DNA of 35,254 nt from an uncultured Prevotellaceae bacterium (GCA_900316645.1 ONDP01000029.1:1-35254), one strand, 5' to 3'. Counted from the first letter of the stretch, positions 7,911 through 16,892 are shown. Notes: generated by a model from the letters alone, not told the origin. Made by a program: numbers and translations.

Positions 7911-10706
7911 TCAATACCACTGTACGGCATTGGAATAACTACTGCGCTTATCGTATTTCAAAGCATCGGTAAGCGTGGCGGCATTGCATCGGAACGAGAA
8001 GTTATAACTGGTGTAAGGTGCCAACACTACCGAGCACGACATATTGAAGCAGTGCAGGTCGCGCGACAGCGACGCAGTTGTCATGGAAATCTTATGATTC
8101 TCGAAGTCGTAACCTGACGAGAACGAGATGTTCCATCCGTCAGAGATACGGATATTACCAGCCACATTCAGGTTCTGCGTGAACTTATAGGGATAGCGCA
8201 TGGTGTCGTAGTTGAAACTGCCTGCAGTATTCTCACGCATAGTGATACCATAACCGATGCTCAATGACCAGGGCACGTTGAATGCCATGTATCCGTCCTC
8301 GTCGGTTTCTGCCTTACCGGCATTCTCCTTCCTTGCTCCGTGCTTACCAGCCTCCATCTTGTCGTCAAGGTTGGTTTCTACCCCACTGTCGTAGCTCTCG
8401 TTGTCCTTCTTATCCTTATCATCCTTCTTCACGCGTTCGCCACGGAGCCACTTGAAGAAATTGGCCACCTTTTTATTATCAAGGGTGTAGGACAGGTTTT
8501 GCGAGATGCCCTGGAAACGTCCGAAGCGTCCCTTGCTATACTCCGTACGCGTACCTATATAAGGACGTGCTCCTACAGAGTCGGCTTCGTAGGCATAGGT
8601 AGCGAAGACGGCATTCAGGTTGAGGGTATAACTCTTCGACAGTTTCAGACGCAGACGAGTGGAGAGGTCACTCCAGGGACGTTCCTTTGCAGCAAAGTTA
8701 TACGACATGGAGGCTCCCAGTTCATCGATGATACTGATTTTCTTGAATCCTGTCGAGTCGTCGTCGCTGCGTATCTTCATCTCGATATTGTTCTTGATAT
8801 CCCACGAGATACGTCCTGTCTTACCCTTGCCTGGCACTCCATAGAGTGTTCCTGTGTAAGGCGAATATTCCACCAACGACACATTACCCTTGGAATCCAC
8901 CTTGGTATAGGTGTCGTAGTAACCATAGCGCGACTCGCTGAAGTCGGGTGCATAGCTGAAGCTTACAGTTGGGGTAAAGACGTGGCGAATGGCCTGTATC
9001 TTATCACCGAAAATCTTGCGGCTGGGCACATAGAAACCATAGAGCGTCGTAGAAGCCGACATGGAGAAGTTCCAGTCATAGACGTTATGGAAACCTGTCA
9101 GCGTATCGACAACCTCCCTCTGGTTTGCTTCATCCCATGAGCGCTTGTACTTCTGGGTGTACATACGGTCATTAATGGTGAACGAGGGGTTCAGGTTCAG
9201 ATAGCCGAACAGCGTAAAATTACCACTGATGGGAATGGTATGCTTCATTCCGTTGCGCCAGTCCTTGGTCAGACTCGAGTGCAGCAGTTTGCTTTCCTTC
9301 GTCGAGATGGAGTTGCTCAACTGTCCTGTATAGCTCATCGATATTTTCTCATACCAGCGTTCCTTTCCTGCAGCATGGCGGCGCTTGAAGGGATAGAAGC
9401 GTGCTATCGAGATGTTCAGGTCGGGCAGTGTCATACCGATGGTTGAGTCGCGCATGTTCTGGTTCAAGTTCACCGTTGAACTCAGCGTCATACCGATACT
9501 TGAGAAGGAAGTGCTCCATGATACAGAACTGGTACGCGTCGACTGGGTCATCGCCTGCGGGTTATACATCGACGTCAGGTTATTTCTCTCATAATTCGTC
9601 GTTGCGAAGTTGACACTTGCCGACAGCGACGAATAAGGATTGGCCTTTGAGTCCTGACGGTGGCTCCACTGAATCTTGAAACTCGTCGTCTTCGAATAGT
9701 CAGGCATATTCCTATCTCCTGTCACCGAGTTCTGGTAACTGGCATAGAAAGAACCGCTGTAGCGATAACGCTTACGATAGTTAGAAGCTGCCGAAATGCC
9801 CCATGAGCCCTTGGTATAAATCTCGCCCAGCAGTTTCAGGTCCCACTTGTCGCTCATGGCGAAGTAGTAACCGCCGTCACGCAGATAGAAACCTCGCGAA
9901 GTCTCGTCGCCATAGGTAGGCATGATGAAACCAGAGGAATAGCTCTTGGTGAAGGGGAAGAATCCATAGGGGATGGCAAAGGGTAACGGCACGTCAGCCA
10001 CTACCAGATAGGCAGGTCCGAACACAACATCCTTGCCAGGACGCACCTTTGCACGCGACAGGGCGATGTAGAAGTCAGGATGCGGTTCGTCGCAAGTGGT
10101 ATAGCGTCCGTGTTGCAGGAACAGTTCACCCTTCTCGTTACGCTTCGATATCTCCGACACCATGAATCCTTCGTCCTGTTGGGTATATACGTTCTGTATC
10201 AAGCCCTTCTTTGTCTTGAAGTTGAAGGCCATCGTGTCGCTCTCATAGGTATCGTTACCCATCTTGAACACCGGCGTACCATATTTCTGTCCTGATGTGT
10301 CGCGAGCACCAGTGGCATGCACCAGACTGGAGTCCATCTGCATGTATATCTGCTCACTCTGCAGGTCCATATCCTGATATTTCACCTGTGCGTTACCAAA
10401 CAGTCGCGCAATGCCCGAACCACCCTCGTAGGTCATCGAGTCGTCAGCCTGATATTCCACAGGTGCGTCGATACCGTTCTTGCGTTCGCGATTCAGGCTG
10501 TCAGCATGCAGCGAGTCGTCTATCGCCTTGTTATGCTTGAAGATAGCCAGTTGCAGAGAGTCCATCTTCAGCGTGTCCACATCGATGGAATCGACATGCA
10601 CGCTGTCCTTGCCCTTCTCGTCCTGTGGGAAGCGCAAGCGAGGCATCTCCGCCCACATAAACGTGAGGACGAAGAGCAATACGAAGATGAGCGTATTTTT
10701 TCTCAC
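7911..10706 (-). CDS. lptD: LptD-like outer-membrane LPS assembly protein
   Basis: A 931-residue protein with a signal peptide (about 1-19), an OstA/LptA-like N-terminal domain (about 85-230: YQADDSMTYEGG, ARLFGNAQVKYQDMDLQSEQI) and a long C-terminal beta-barrel rich in alternating aromatic strands, ending in an aromatic residue (AVQWY) as outer-membrane barrels do. With LptE it inserts lipopolysaccharide into the outer leaflet. A charged low-complexity loop rich in D, K and E lies at about 745-800. The start is a GTG; the only good promoter box ends 6 bp upstream of it, so the mRNA may have almost no leader. There is no better in-frame start that keeps the signal peptide. Confidence 0.88.
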   Translation of the reverse strand: MRKNTLIFVLLFVLTFMWAEMPRLRFPQDEKGKDSVHVDSIDVDTLKMDSLQLAIFKHNKAIDDSLHADSLNRERKNGIDAPVEYQADDSMTYEGGSGIARLFGNAQVKYQDMDLQSEQIYMQMDSSLVHATGARDTSGQKYGTPVFKMGNDTYESDTMAFNFKTKKGLIQNVYTQQDEGFMVSEISKRNEKGELFLQHGRYTTCDEPHPDFYIALSRAKVRPGKDVVFGPAYLVVADVPLPFAIPYGFFPFTKSYSSGFIMPTYGDETSRGFYLRDGGYYFAMSDKWDLKLLGEIYTKGSWGISAASNYRKRYRYSGSFYASYQNSVTGDRNMPDYSKTTSFKIQWSHRQDSKANPYSSLSASVNFATTNYERNNLTSMYNPQAMTQSTRTSSVSWSTSFSSIGMTLSSTVNLNQNMRDSTIGMTLPDLNISIARFYPFKRRHAAGKERWYEKISMSYTGQLSNSISTKESKLLHSSLTKDWRNGMKHTIPISGNFTLFGYLNLNPSFTINDRMYTQKYKRSWDEANQREVVDTLTGFHNVYDWNFSMSASTTLYGFYVPSRKIFGDKIQAIRHVFTPTVSFSYAPDFSESRYGYYDTYTKVDSKGNVSLVEYSPYTGTLYGVPGKGKTGRISWDIKNNIEMKIRSDDDSTGFKKISIIDELGASMSYNFAAKERPWSDLSTRLRLKLSKSYTLNLNAVFATYAYEADSVGARPYIGTRTEYSKGRFGRFQGISQNLSYTLDNKKVANFFKWLRGERVKKDDKDKKDNESYDSGVETNLDDKMEAGKHGARKENAGKAETDEDGYMAFNVPWSLSIGYGITMRENTAGSFNYDTMRYPYKFTQNLNVAGNIRISDGWNISFSSGYDFENHKISMTTASLSRDLHCFNMSCSVVLAPYTSYNFSFRCNAATLTDALKYDKRSSYSNAVQWY

Positions 10707-10711
10707 GGCTG

Positions 10712-10719
10712 CAAAGGTA
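10712..10719 (-). promoter_or_regulatory. -7 box of lptD
   Basis: Reverse complement reads TACCTTTG followed by CAGCC. It lies only 5 bp upstream of the GTG start, implying a leaderless or nearly leaderless transcript if used. Confidence 0.5.
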
Positions 10720-10728
10720 CTAAAAAAA

Positions 10729-10756
10729 GTGAAGAGTGAAGAGTTAAGAGTGAAGA
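10729..10756 (+). repeat. heptanucleotide array, GTGAAAA type, 4 units
   Basis: Units GTGAAGA, GTGAAGA, GTTAAGA, GTGAAGA, followed by ATTTATCGC. Located between lptD and the HD-domain gene, directly upstream of the lptD promoter box. The same four-unit form followed by ATTT occurs inside purF and pyrG. Confidence 0.85.
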
Positions 10757-10786
10757 ATTTATCGCTGACTTGACATTTTTAACGTG

Positions 10787-11287
10787 TTATTCAAATTTTT
10801 TAGCCCATAAAAGGAACTTTTCCACCCCTTCACGGCCAAATTTCTCCAGCGACTGGGCTGTTTCCAAGACTGTCCGCACATGATCGGGGCTCGATTTAGA
10901 ATAAAACTTGTCGGCATAGCAGACAATTTGTTCTTCCAGTGTTTCGGGCTCGAAACCGGGGAGTCCTGTTCCTGTATGGCGCTCTGCCACACGGGCATGT
11001 CGGGGGAATCCCTCGTTGCGCAGGATGTCGCCGCCTATGGGTCCGTGCTTGATGTATGGCTCAGTGCCATAGCAACAGATAGACGGTGCATTGCATCGGA
11101 ATATGCCGATGTCGTGCAACATGGCTGCCTCCTCCAGAAACTGGATGTCAACGGGCAGTTCCTTGTGTTTATGGACGATAAGTAAAGCACGGTCGGCCAC
11201 TTGCCGACTGTGCTTCAATAGCAGACGACGCAAATCATTGTCGTCAGGATAGTATTTATCAAGTATTGCCTGATAGTCCATTTTCAT
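10787..11287 (-). CDS. HD-domain protein (predicted phosphohydrolase)
   Basis: A 166-residue cytoplasmic HD-superfamily protein. Likely metal ligands are His26 (LLKHSRQVAD), His58-Asp59 (MLHDIG), His81 and His104 (ERHTGTGL), in the usual order. HD proteins of this size hydrolyse nucleotides or other phosphate esters; the substrate is unknown. The ATG at 11287 is chosen; a further ATG at 11281 is also possible. It begins 7 bp after the stop of the carboxyltransferase gene, so the two are almost certainly cotranscribed and translationally coupled. Confidence 0.8.
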   Translation of the reverse strand: MKMDYQAILDKYYPDDNDLRRLLLKHSRQVADRALLIVHKHKELPVDIQFLEEAAMLHDIGIFRCNAPSICCYGTEPYIKHGPIGGDILRNEGFPRHARVAERHTGTGLPGFEPETLEEQIVCYADKFYSKSSPDHVRTVLETAQSLEKFGREGVEKFLLWAKKFE

Positions 11288-11293
11288 CAAACA

Positions 11294-13063
11294 TTAACCT
11301 CGTTCAATCCATGCCAGATTGTCGCCACGGCGCACTTTTGCACCTTGCTTGGCACTAACCTCAACGAGTTTTCCTCCCAGGGCTGCTGGGATAGGAACTA
11401 TCTCGCCCCAAGGAGCCTGGATGTAACAGAAGGTGTCGCCTTCCTTATATTGCTGTCCGATAAACGGTTCGAGACAGGGTTCACAGGCCCCTTCTCCTGA
11501 GAATTGGTAGTAAACCTGTCCGGCAATAGGTGCAGTAAGGGCATCGGCCTTGGCATGCTTGAAGGCAGCCAGTTCTGCAGGCGACAGCTGGGCACCCATT
11601 TGTGCATCCTTCTGTTTCTGCAGGTCAGCCAGGAAATTCTTCTTAGCCTGTCCGCTCTTGTAGTTACGATACTGCTCGGGGTGCATAGCCAGTTCGAAGA
11701 GTTCTTCGTCGTCCTGTCCGTACTCCCAGCCATTCTCGTCCATCTCCTTACGGAAATCGTCGAGGGCATTGGGCACCAGTGTATGTGGGTCAACATCAGT
11801 AAATTCGCGTCCCTGTTTCTTTGCCAGTTCCACGAGTTCGGTATCAATGGTACCTGGAATCTTACCACTCTTGCCGAGAATCATGCCCCACATCGAGTCG
11901 TCCATCATAACGAAACGGCCCTTGCCCTGCTCGATGGTGAGCAGATTCATGAGGGCGATGTTCTTGACATACTGCGAGAAGGGAGTTACCAATGGGGGAT
12001 AACCCACGCGAGGCCATACATACTCCACCTCCTGGAACAGCTTCACGAGCATATCGTCAGTTGACAGTTCGGGTTCGCCCTTCTTGGCACGGCTCTTATT
12101 GATGACACTGTGGATACCACCCAGGTCAGCCATCATCGAACCCATCATACCGCCAGGCAGTCCACAGCCCAACAGCAATGACGACATGTGTTTGTTAGCA
12201 GGATTGATGAAATAGCCGAGCCAGTCGTCAATGAACTCCTGTGTCAGCGTGCGTGCCTGCATATAGGCATTCATATTGATATCATCCACCTCGAAACCTT
12301 CGTTCTTCAGCATCGACTGCACGGAGATGATATCGGGATGCACCTTACCCCAGCTGAGTGGTTCAATGGCTGTATCGATGATGTCGGCACCATTGTTGCA
12401 CACCTCAAGGATGCTGGCCATCGAGAGTCCAGGACCGGAGTGACCATGATACTGGATAATGACGTCAGGATGCTTGGTCTTGATGGCCTTCGTCAAAGCA
12501 CCCAACAGGGCTGGCTGACCAATTCCCGCCATATCCTTCAGACAGATTTCCTCGGCACCTGCAGCAATCACCTCGTCGGCAATCTTCGAGTAATACTCAA
12601 CAGTATGCACTGGCGATGTGGTGATACAAAGCGTAGCCTGGGGAATCATACCTGCCTCCTTGGCCCACTTGATGCTGGGAATGATATTGCGCGTGTCGTT
12701 CAGACCACAGAAAATACGGGGAATGTCCACACCCTGTGCCTTCTTCACCTTATACATTAATGCACGCACGTCGTCGGGAACAGGATACATGCGGATGGCA
12801 TTAAGGCCACGATCCAACATGTGAGTCTGGATACCAACCTCGTTGAAAGGCTTACAGAATGCGCGTACAGCAGGGTTGGGATTTTCGCCTGCCAACAGGT
12901 TAACCTGCTCGAAGGCACCGCCATTCGTCTCCACTCGGGCAAAACAGCCCATATCAATGATTACTGGGGCAATGCGCTCCAACTGGTCCTTACGGGGCTG
13001 GAATTTTCCACTCGACTGCCACATGTCTCGATAAACGAGACTGAACTTGATTTTCTTCTTCAT
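11294..13063 (-). CDS. oxaloacetate decarboxylase alpha / pyruvate carboxylase subunit B-type carboxyltransferase
   Basis: A 589-residue cytoplasmic enzyme of the biotin-dependent carboxyltransferase family. The TIM-barrel metal site is visible: Asp13 in YRDMWQSS, the carbamylated lysine in CLKDMAG (Lys176) and His206/His208 in YHGHSGPG. A PYC/OADA-type domain follows (about 300-470). The last 80 residues fold like a biotinyl/lipoyl domain (TAPIAGQVYY ... YKEGDTFCYIQAPWGEIVPI ... AKQGAKVRRGDNLAWIE), but the usual A-M-K-M turn reads A-P-W-G, so there is no lysine to biotinylate. It probably acts with a separate biotin carrier on pyruvate/oxaloacetate carboxyl transfer, as in succinate/propionate metabolism (inference). 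It heads an operon with the HD gene; its own promoter box is at 13091-13098. Confidence 0.85.
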   Translation of the reverse strand: MKKKIKFSLVYRDMWQSSGKFQPRKDQLERIAPVIIDMGCFARVETNGGAFEQVNLLAGENPNPAVRAFCKPFNEVGIQTHMLDRGLNAIRMYPVPDDVRALMYKVKKAQGVDIPRIFCGLNDTRNIIPSIKWAKEAGMIPQATLCITTSPVHTVEYYSKIADEVIAAGAEEICLKDMAGIGQPALLGALTKAIKTKHPDVIIQYHGHSGPGLSMASILEVCNNGADIIDTAIEPLSWGKVHPDIISVQSMLKNEGFEVDDINMNAYMQARTLTQEFIDDWLGYFINPANKHMSSLLLGCGLPGGMMGSMMADLGGIHSVINKSRAKKGEPELSTDDMLVKLFQEVEYVWPRVGYPPLVTPFSQYVKNIALMNLLTIEQGKGRFVMMDDSMWGMILGKSGKIPGTIDTELVELAKKQGREFTDVDPHTLVPNALDDFRKEMDENGWEYGQDDEELFELAMHPEQYRNYKSGQAKKNFLADLQKQKDAQMGAQLSPAELAAFKHAKADALTAPIAGQVYYQFSGEGACEPCLEPFIGQQYKEGDTFCYIQAPWGEIVPIPAALGGKLVEVSAKQGAKVRRGDNLAWIERG

Positions 13064-13090
13064 TATAAATACGTGTTGTTAAAGTTTCGG

Positions 13091-13098
13091 CAAAGGTA
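13091..13098 (-). promoter_or_regulatory. -7 box of the carboxyltransferase gene
   Basis: Reverse complement reads TACCTTTG, 28 bp upstream of the ATG at 13063. Confidence 0.6.
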
Positions 13099-13102
13099 CG
13101 AA

Positions 13103-13167
13103 ATAATTCATAATTCTTGGCATTACAAAGTGAAAAAATGCGATTACATAATCCATAATTCATAATT
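13103..13167 (+). repeat. heptanucleotide units, CATAATT type, in two short clusters
   Basis: Two ATAATTC units at 13103-13116, and CATAATC, CATAATT, CATAATT at 13147-13167. They lie between the two divergent promoters. This is a third unit sequence with the same 7-bp period as the other arrays. Confidence 0.7.
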
Positions 13168-13173
13168 ATTTTC

Positions 13174-13181
13174 TATCTTTG
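13174..13181 (+). promoter_or_regulatory. -7 box of the lipoprotein-GH43 operon
   Basis: TATCTTTG, 28 bp upstream of the ATG at 13209. Confidence 0.65.
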
Positions 13182-13208
13182 CCGAAAATTTAAGATTTCG
13201 TTAGAATT

Positions 13209-13970
13209 ATGAAGAAATTATTGTTTGCCGTTTTCGCCATTCTGGGATTCATCGCCTGCGGACAGAAAAGTCCTGCACCTGCGAGCAAAGACAAGCCTAC
13301 ACGTCAGAACGAACCTGGCGACTCAACCCACTACGGACTGGCCTGTGACGGATGTACTGACTCCATACTCATACTGCTGCCTTTTGAAGGCGGCGATCCT
13401 GACACCTTCGACATCATTCGCGCCTACCAGGAGCGACAGATATACGGACGCCCACGCATTGGCGACGAACTGGCTGTCATTCTCAATCCGGAAGACAAAC
13501 AGGAGGCTCTGAAGGTCATCAACATCGAACGGTTGAAGGGACAATGGTGCTATCAGGTGACACCCACCTTCCGCAACATCGACAAGATGCCGCAGAAGAT
13601 GCAACGCCGCATGATGGAGCGAATCCCTGATTCCGTGAAAGAGCGTCTGATGGCGCCACGCGAATATGCCATCCGACTGAAGCGCAACCACTTTGCCCAG
13701 TCGGTGGGTGCCGGCAGGAATTCCACCAACGACAATATGAGTCCTGTGGAATATCCAAGACTCAAGCGCTATGCTTCGTGGAAACTCTATAATGGCCGAC
13801 TGATACTCGTCACCGACACCACCCGACTGACGCAGACTGCGCAGAAGCGGACTCTCGAATACGATACTGCCGACATTGTGCGTTTCCGACGCGACACATT
13901 GGTGCTCCGATTCAAAGACCACGAGCAGACCTACTATCGCAAGAAAGACTCAACAAACATTAATAAATAA
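13209..13970 (+). CDS. hypothetical lipoprotein upstream of GH43
   Basis: A 253-residue protein with a type II signal peptide (MKKLLFAVFAILGFIAC, lipidated Cys17), so it is anchored in the periplasm or outer membrane. The mature part is charged and has no motif I recognise. Paired cysteines occur in LACDGCTDS near 45-50. A WKLYNGRLILV strand pair near 190 and VRFRRDTLVLRFKD near the C-terminus suggest a beta-rich fold. It is 2 bp before the GH43 gene and surely cotranscribed, so it may help that enzyme or sense its substrate (inference only). Confidence 0.75.
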   Translation: MKKLLFAVFAILGFIACGQKSPAPASKDKPTRQNEPGDSTHYGLACDGCTDSILILLPFEGGDPDTFDIIRAYQERQIYGRPRIGDELAVILNPEDKQEALKVINIERLKGQWCYQVTPTFRNIDKMPQKMQRRMMERIPDSVKERLMAPREYAIRLKRNHFAQSVGAGRNSTNDNMSPVEYPRLKRYASWKLYNGRLILVTDTTRLTQTAQKRTLEYDTADIVRFRRDTLVLRFKDHEQTYYRKKDSTNINK

Positions 13971-13972
13971 AT

Positions 13973-15631
13973 ATGAAACCGAAAACCAATCATTACTCGT
14001 GGCTGGTGCTCTCACTTCTGGGAGGCACACTGATGCTGACGTCGTGCAGCAGCAAGCAAGCCGCACCTGAGAAAGAAAAGACTCTGACCACTGTTGGCAA
14101 CCCCTATCTCCCACTCTGGGAACACATTCCCGACGGAGAGCCTTACGTATTTGAAGACCCCGATCAACCCGGCAAGTATCGCGTATATATATATGGTTCG
14201 CACGACAGTCGCATCACCGACTATTGCGGACGCGAACAGGTGGTATGGTCGGCATCGGTTGACAGTCTGAACAACTGGCGCTACGACGGCGAGATACTGG
14301 CTGTCAGCAAGAACGCCAAGGGCGAACTGATTAATAAAGACAGTCTGGCTGACGTACTCTTTGCCCCCGACGTGACACTGGTGACGGATAAGGACGGCAA
14401 GAAGACTTACTACCTCTACCCTAACGACCAGCATGGTGGGCGCAATGGACTCATTGCCAAAAGCGACCGTCCCGACGGACCTTTTGAGGTATGCAACTGG
14501 AGCAAGAACGACCCCAATGCCACTGATGGTGTTTTAGCCTTCGACCCAGGTGTCTTTGTTGATGACGACGGACGGGTGTATGGCTATTGGGGCTTTGGCG
14601 AGTCGAACGGTGCCGAACTCGACCCCGCTACGATGGCTACCGTAAAGCCTGGCACGAAGATTGTCAATCACATGATTTCCGGCTATAAGGAACCGGGCCA
14701 GTTCCGTTTCTTCGAGGCTTCCTCCATCCGTAAAATCAAGGATAAGTACGTATTCATCTACAGCCGTTTCACTGAGGAAGGCGAATTCGGACTGCCCACC
14801 ACCAACTATACCCTCGCCTATGCCTATAGCGACAAGCCACTGGGTCCCTGGACCTATGGCGGTACCATCATCGACGGTCGTGCCCGTGAGAAGGACGAAC
14901 AGGGCAACGTGATTGCCTCTGCCAATGTCTCGGGCAACACCCACGGCAGCATCTGCGAAATCAACGGCCAGTGGTATGTGTTCTATCACCGCCAGTCGGG
15001 CCTCAACGAGTTTGCCCGTCAGGCTATGGTAGCCCCCATCACTGTTAAGGTGGAGGAAGGTGAAGGCGGTAAAGTGGAAATCAGCGAGGGCGAATATACC
15101 TCCGAGGGGTTTGCCTTGAACGGACTCAACCCACTGGAGCGCCATTCTGCAGGCATCTGCTGCTGGTACACGGGACCAAAGGTAGCCATCCACGAATGGC
15201 CTAACAATACGTTCTACGGCTCTTACGTCGAAGCCAGCTATGGCACCGACGATAAGTTTGCAGCACCCTATGACATCCGCAACAACACCAACTACGTGGT
15301 CAACAACACCGATGGTTCTATCGTTGGTTATAAGTACTTCAACTTCGACGCCACCAAAGGGCGTAAGGATGTGCAACTCATTCTGCGTCTGATTCCTGAG
15401 GGTGTCAATGGCACCATCACCATCATGGCAGACCGTCCTTGGGCGTCGCAGGGTGGCAAGGCACTGGGCACCATCGAACTGAAAGCCGACATGCCACAAG
15501 TGTCCACCGAGACCATCACCCAGCTTCCTGCCTTGGGCGAACTGACTGGCAAGCACGCCATCTTCTTCTGTTTCAAGTCAGAAACAAAAGAGAAGTCGCT
15601 GTGCAAACTCTGCGACTTCTCCTTCAAATAA
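13973..15631 (+). CDS. GH43-family glycoside hydrolase lipoprotein with C-terminal CBM6-like module
   Basis: A 552-residue lipoprotein (lipobox LTSC, Cys25). The five-bladed GH43 domain covers about 40-385. Probable catalytic residues are Asp54 in HIPDGEPYVF (base), Asp191 in LAFDPGVFVDDDG (pKa modulator) and Glu248 in FRFFEASSIRKI (acid). GH43 enzymes invert configuration and usually remove arabinose or xylose from hemicellulose or pectin; the exact substrate is open. Residues about 420-552 form a beta-sandwich with features of CBM6-type binding modules (YFNFDATKGRKDVQLILRL ... GTITIMADRP). It is the second gene of the operon and converges with queF. Confidence 0.88.
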   Translation: MKPKTNHYSWLVLSLLGGTLMLTSCSSKQAAPEKEKTLTTVGNPYLPLWEHIPDGEPYVFEDPDQPGKYRVYIYGSHDSRITDYCGREQVVWSASVDSLNNWRYDGEILAVSKNAKGELINKDSLADVLFAPDVTLVTDKDGKKTYYLYPNDQHGGRNGLIAKSDRPDGPFEVCNWSKNDPNATDGVLAFDPGVFVDDDGRVYGYWGFGESNGAELDPATMATVKPGTKIVNHMISGYKEPGQFRFFEASSIRKIKDKYVFIYSRFTEEGEFGLPTTNYTLAYAYSDKPLGPWTYGGTIIDGRAREKDEQGNVIASANVSGNTHGSICEINGQWYVFYHRQSGLNEFARQAMVAPITVKVEEGEGGKVEISEGEYTSEGFALNGLNPLERHSAGICCWYTGPKVAIHEWPNNTFYGSYVEASYGTDDKFAAPYDIRNNTNYVVNNTDGSIVGYKYFNFDATKGRKDVQLILRLIPEGVNGTITIMADRPWASQGGKALGTIELKADMPQVSTETITQLPALGELTGKHAIFFCFKSETKEKSLCKLCDFSFK

Positions 15632-15649
15632 ATCCGTTATCTCGAAAAA

Positions 15650-16111
15650 TCAGATAATCTGATGGCTGAGCATTCGTTGTTCAGCCATTTTTTCGTATTT
15701 CGTCCCTGGCTGACCGTAGTTGGCATACGGATAAATCGAAATGCCACCACGAGGGGTAAACAGTCCGGTGACCTCGATATACTTAGGCTCCATCAACTTC
15801 ACCAAATCCTTCATGATGGTGTTCACGCAGTCCTCATGGAAATCACCGTGATTGCGGAACGAGAACAGATAGAGTTTCAAACTTTTCGACTCCACCATAC
15901 GCTTGGCAGGGATATACATAATCTTAATCTCAGCAAAGTCGGGCTGACCCGTAATCGGACACAGCGACGTGAATTCCGGACAGTTGAACTGCACCCAGTA
16001 GTCGTTGTCAGGATGCTTGTTCTCAAAACTCTCCAACACCTCAGGCGCATAGTCCATCCTATACTCCGTTTTCTTGCCCAGCTGCTGCAGGCCTTCTTGC
16101 TCTCTATTCAT
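15650..16111 (-). CDS. queF: NADPH-dependent 7-cyano-7-deazaguanine reductase QueF
   Basis: A 153-residue short (unimodular) QueF of the tunnelling fold. It reduces preQ0 to preQ1 in queuosine synthesis. The catalytic Cys51 and Asp58 lie in [10 protein letters not shown], the family motif is ESKSLKLY (74-81), and substrate-binding His92-Glu93 lie in NHGDFHED. The length is normal. It follows yhhQ by 6 bp on the same strand, so transport and reduction of the precursor share one transcript. The stop is 18 bp from the convergent GH43 stop. Confidence 0.95.
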   Translation of the reverse strand: MNREQEGLQQLGKKTEYRMDYAPEVLESFENKHPDNDYWVQFNCPEFTSLCPITGQPDFAEIKIMYIPAKRMVESKSLKLYLFSFRNHGDFHEDCVNTIMKDLVKLMEPKYIEVTGLFTPRGGISIYPYANYGQPGTKYEKMAEQRMLSHQII

Positions 16112-16117
16112 AATTTA

Positions 16118-16807
16118 CTATATCTTCAGAATATTAAAGATGTTATAGTTGATGTCCTTGTCGAACACATCCTCCCTGTCGTGCCTCTTAGTAAACTCAA
16201 CCACACGGATGGTTACTGGCAGCACCACTATCTCGTAAAGCGTTTTCAGCGTTACCTGAGATATCATCAGCGACGGCATTTCCTCCCAGGGAATCACACC
16301 TCCCAGCGCCAAGGGGAAGAAGATGATGGAATCGACACTCTCGCCAAAAACCGTACTCAATACGGCACGGGCAGAGAAATTCTTACCTTCCGACGACAAT
16401 TTCATGCGCGACATCACATAGGCATTGGTAAACGAGCCCAGGATGAATGCAATGAATGATGCCAGGGCAATACGCGGTGCCAGACCGAAGATGACGTGGA
16501 ACCCCTCTTCACCATGCCAATACGGTGCACCGGGAATCCAGTCGGCAATAGCTCCCATCAATACGAAGAAGAAGTTCATCGCAAAGCCCATCCAGATGAG
16601 CATGCGCGTACGCTGATAACCCCACACCTCGCACACCACATCATTGATGATGTAGCTCACAGGGAATACAATGACACCTGCAGTCAAATTGACTGGTCCG
16701 AACGATAACTGCTTTGTTTCCAATACGTTTGCCGTAATCAGGCAGACGCAGAACAGGGTACCGAAAAGCATAAACAGTACACTGACTTTCTGTTTGTTTT
16801 CTTCCAT
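16118..16807 (-). CDS. yhhQ: YhhQ-family queuosine precursor transporter
   Basis: A 229-residue inner-membrane protein of the YhhQ/DUF165 family, which takes up preQ0/preQ1. It has about six membrane spans. Typical family stretches are ITANVLETKQ near the start, GVIVFPVSYIINDVVCEVWGY (positions about 45-65; D-V-x-x-E-V-x-G-Y is the family hallmark), a conserved FGESVDSIIFF segment around 153-163, and KTLYEIVVLPVT near the end. It is first in the yhhQ-queF operon. A structured 5' leader at 16816-16865 is a likely preQ1-responsive element. Confidence 0.92.
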   Translation of the reverse strand: MEENKQKVSVLFMLFGTLFCVCLITANVLETKQLSFGPVNLTAGVIVFPVSYIINDVVCEVWGYQRTRMLIWMGFAMNFFFVLMGAIADWIPGAPYWHGEEGFHVIFGLAPRIALASFIAFILGSFTNAYVMSRMKLSSEGKNFSARAVLSTVFGESVDSIIFFPLALGGVIPWEEMPSLMISQVTLKTLYEIVVLPVTIRVVEFTKRHDREDVFDKDINYNIFNILKI

Positions 16808-16815
16808 AAATTAAT

Positions 16816-16865
16816 CTTGTTTTGTTAAAGGGGGTCCACCTACTACAAGGCTTCGCAAGTACCCC
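16816..16865 (-). promoter_or_regulatory. candidate preQ1 riboswitch-like pseudoknot leader of yhhQ-queF
   Basis: On the minus strand, stem GGGGT (16865-16861) pairs with ACCCC (16835-16831). Loop CTTGT (16849-16845) can pair with the tail ACAAG (16820-16816), giving an H-type pseudoknot. The tail TTAACAAAACAAG matches, as I remember it, the tail of the Thermoanaerobacter tengcongensis preQ1-I riboswitch. The element ends 8 bp before the ATG, so ligand binding could hide the start. The loop is longer than in known class I aptamers and can hold a small hairpin CTT-GCG-AAG, so this may be a variant. Confidence 0.45.
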
Positions 16866-16884
16866 TTGCATCAAAATGCGGGTG

Positions 16885-16892
16885 CAAAATTA
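16885..16892 (-). promoter_or_regulatory. -7 box of yhhQ-queF
   Basis: Reverse complement reads TAATTTTG (TAnnTTTG). It places the transcript start near 16878, leaving a leader of about 70 nt that contains the pseudoknot. Confidence 0.55.

Noticed and set aside
13323-15556. long minus-strand frames opposite the lipoprotein and GH43 genes
   Set aside because: No family motifs; the plus strand has complete lipoprotein and GH43 features.
16808-16880. a tRNA or tmRNA fragment in the yhhQ leader
   Set aside because: No acceptor stem or T-loop is present; the pairing pattern fits a pseudoknot leader instead.
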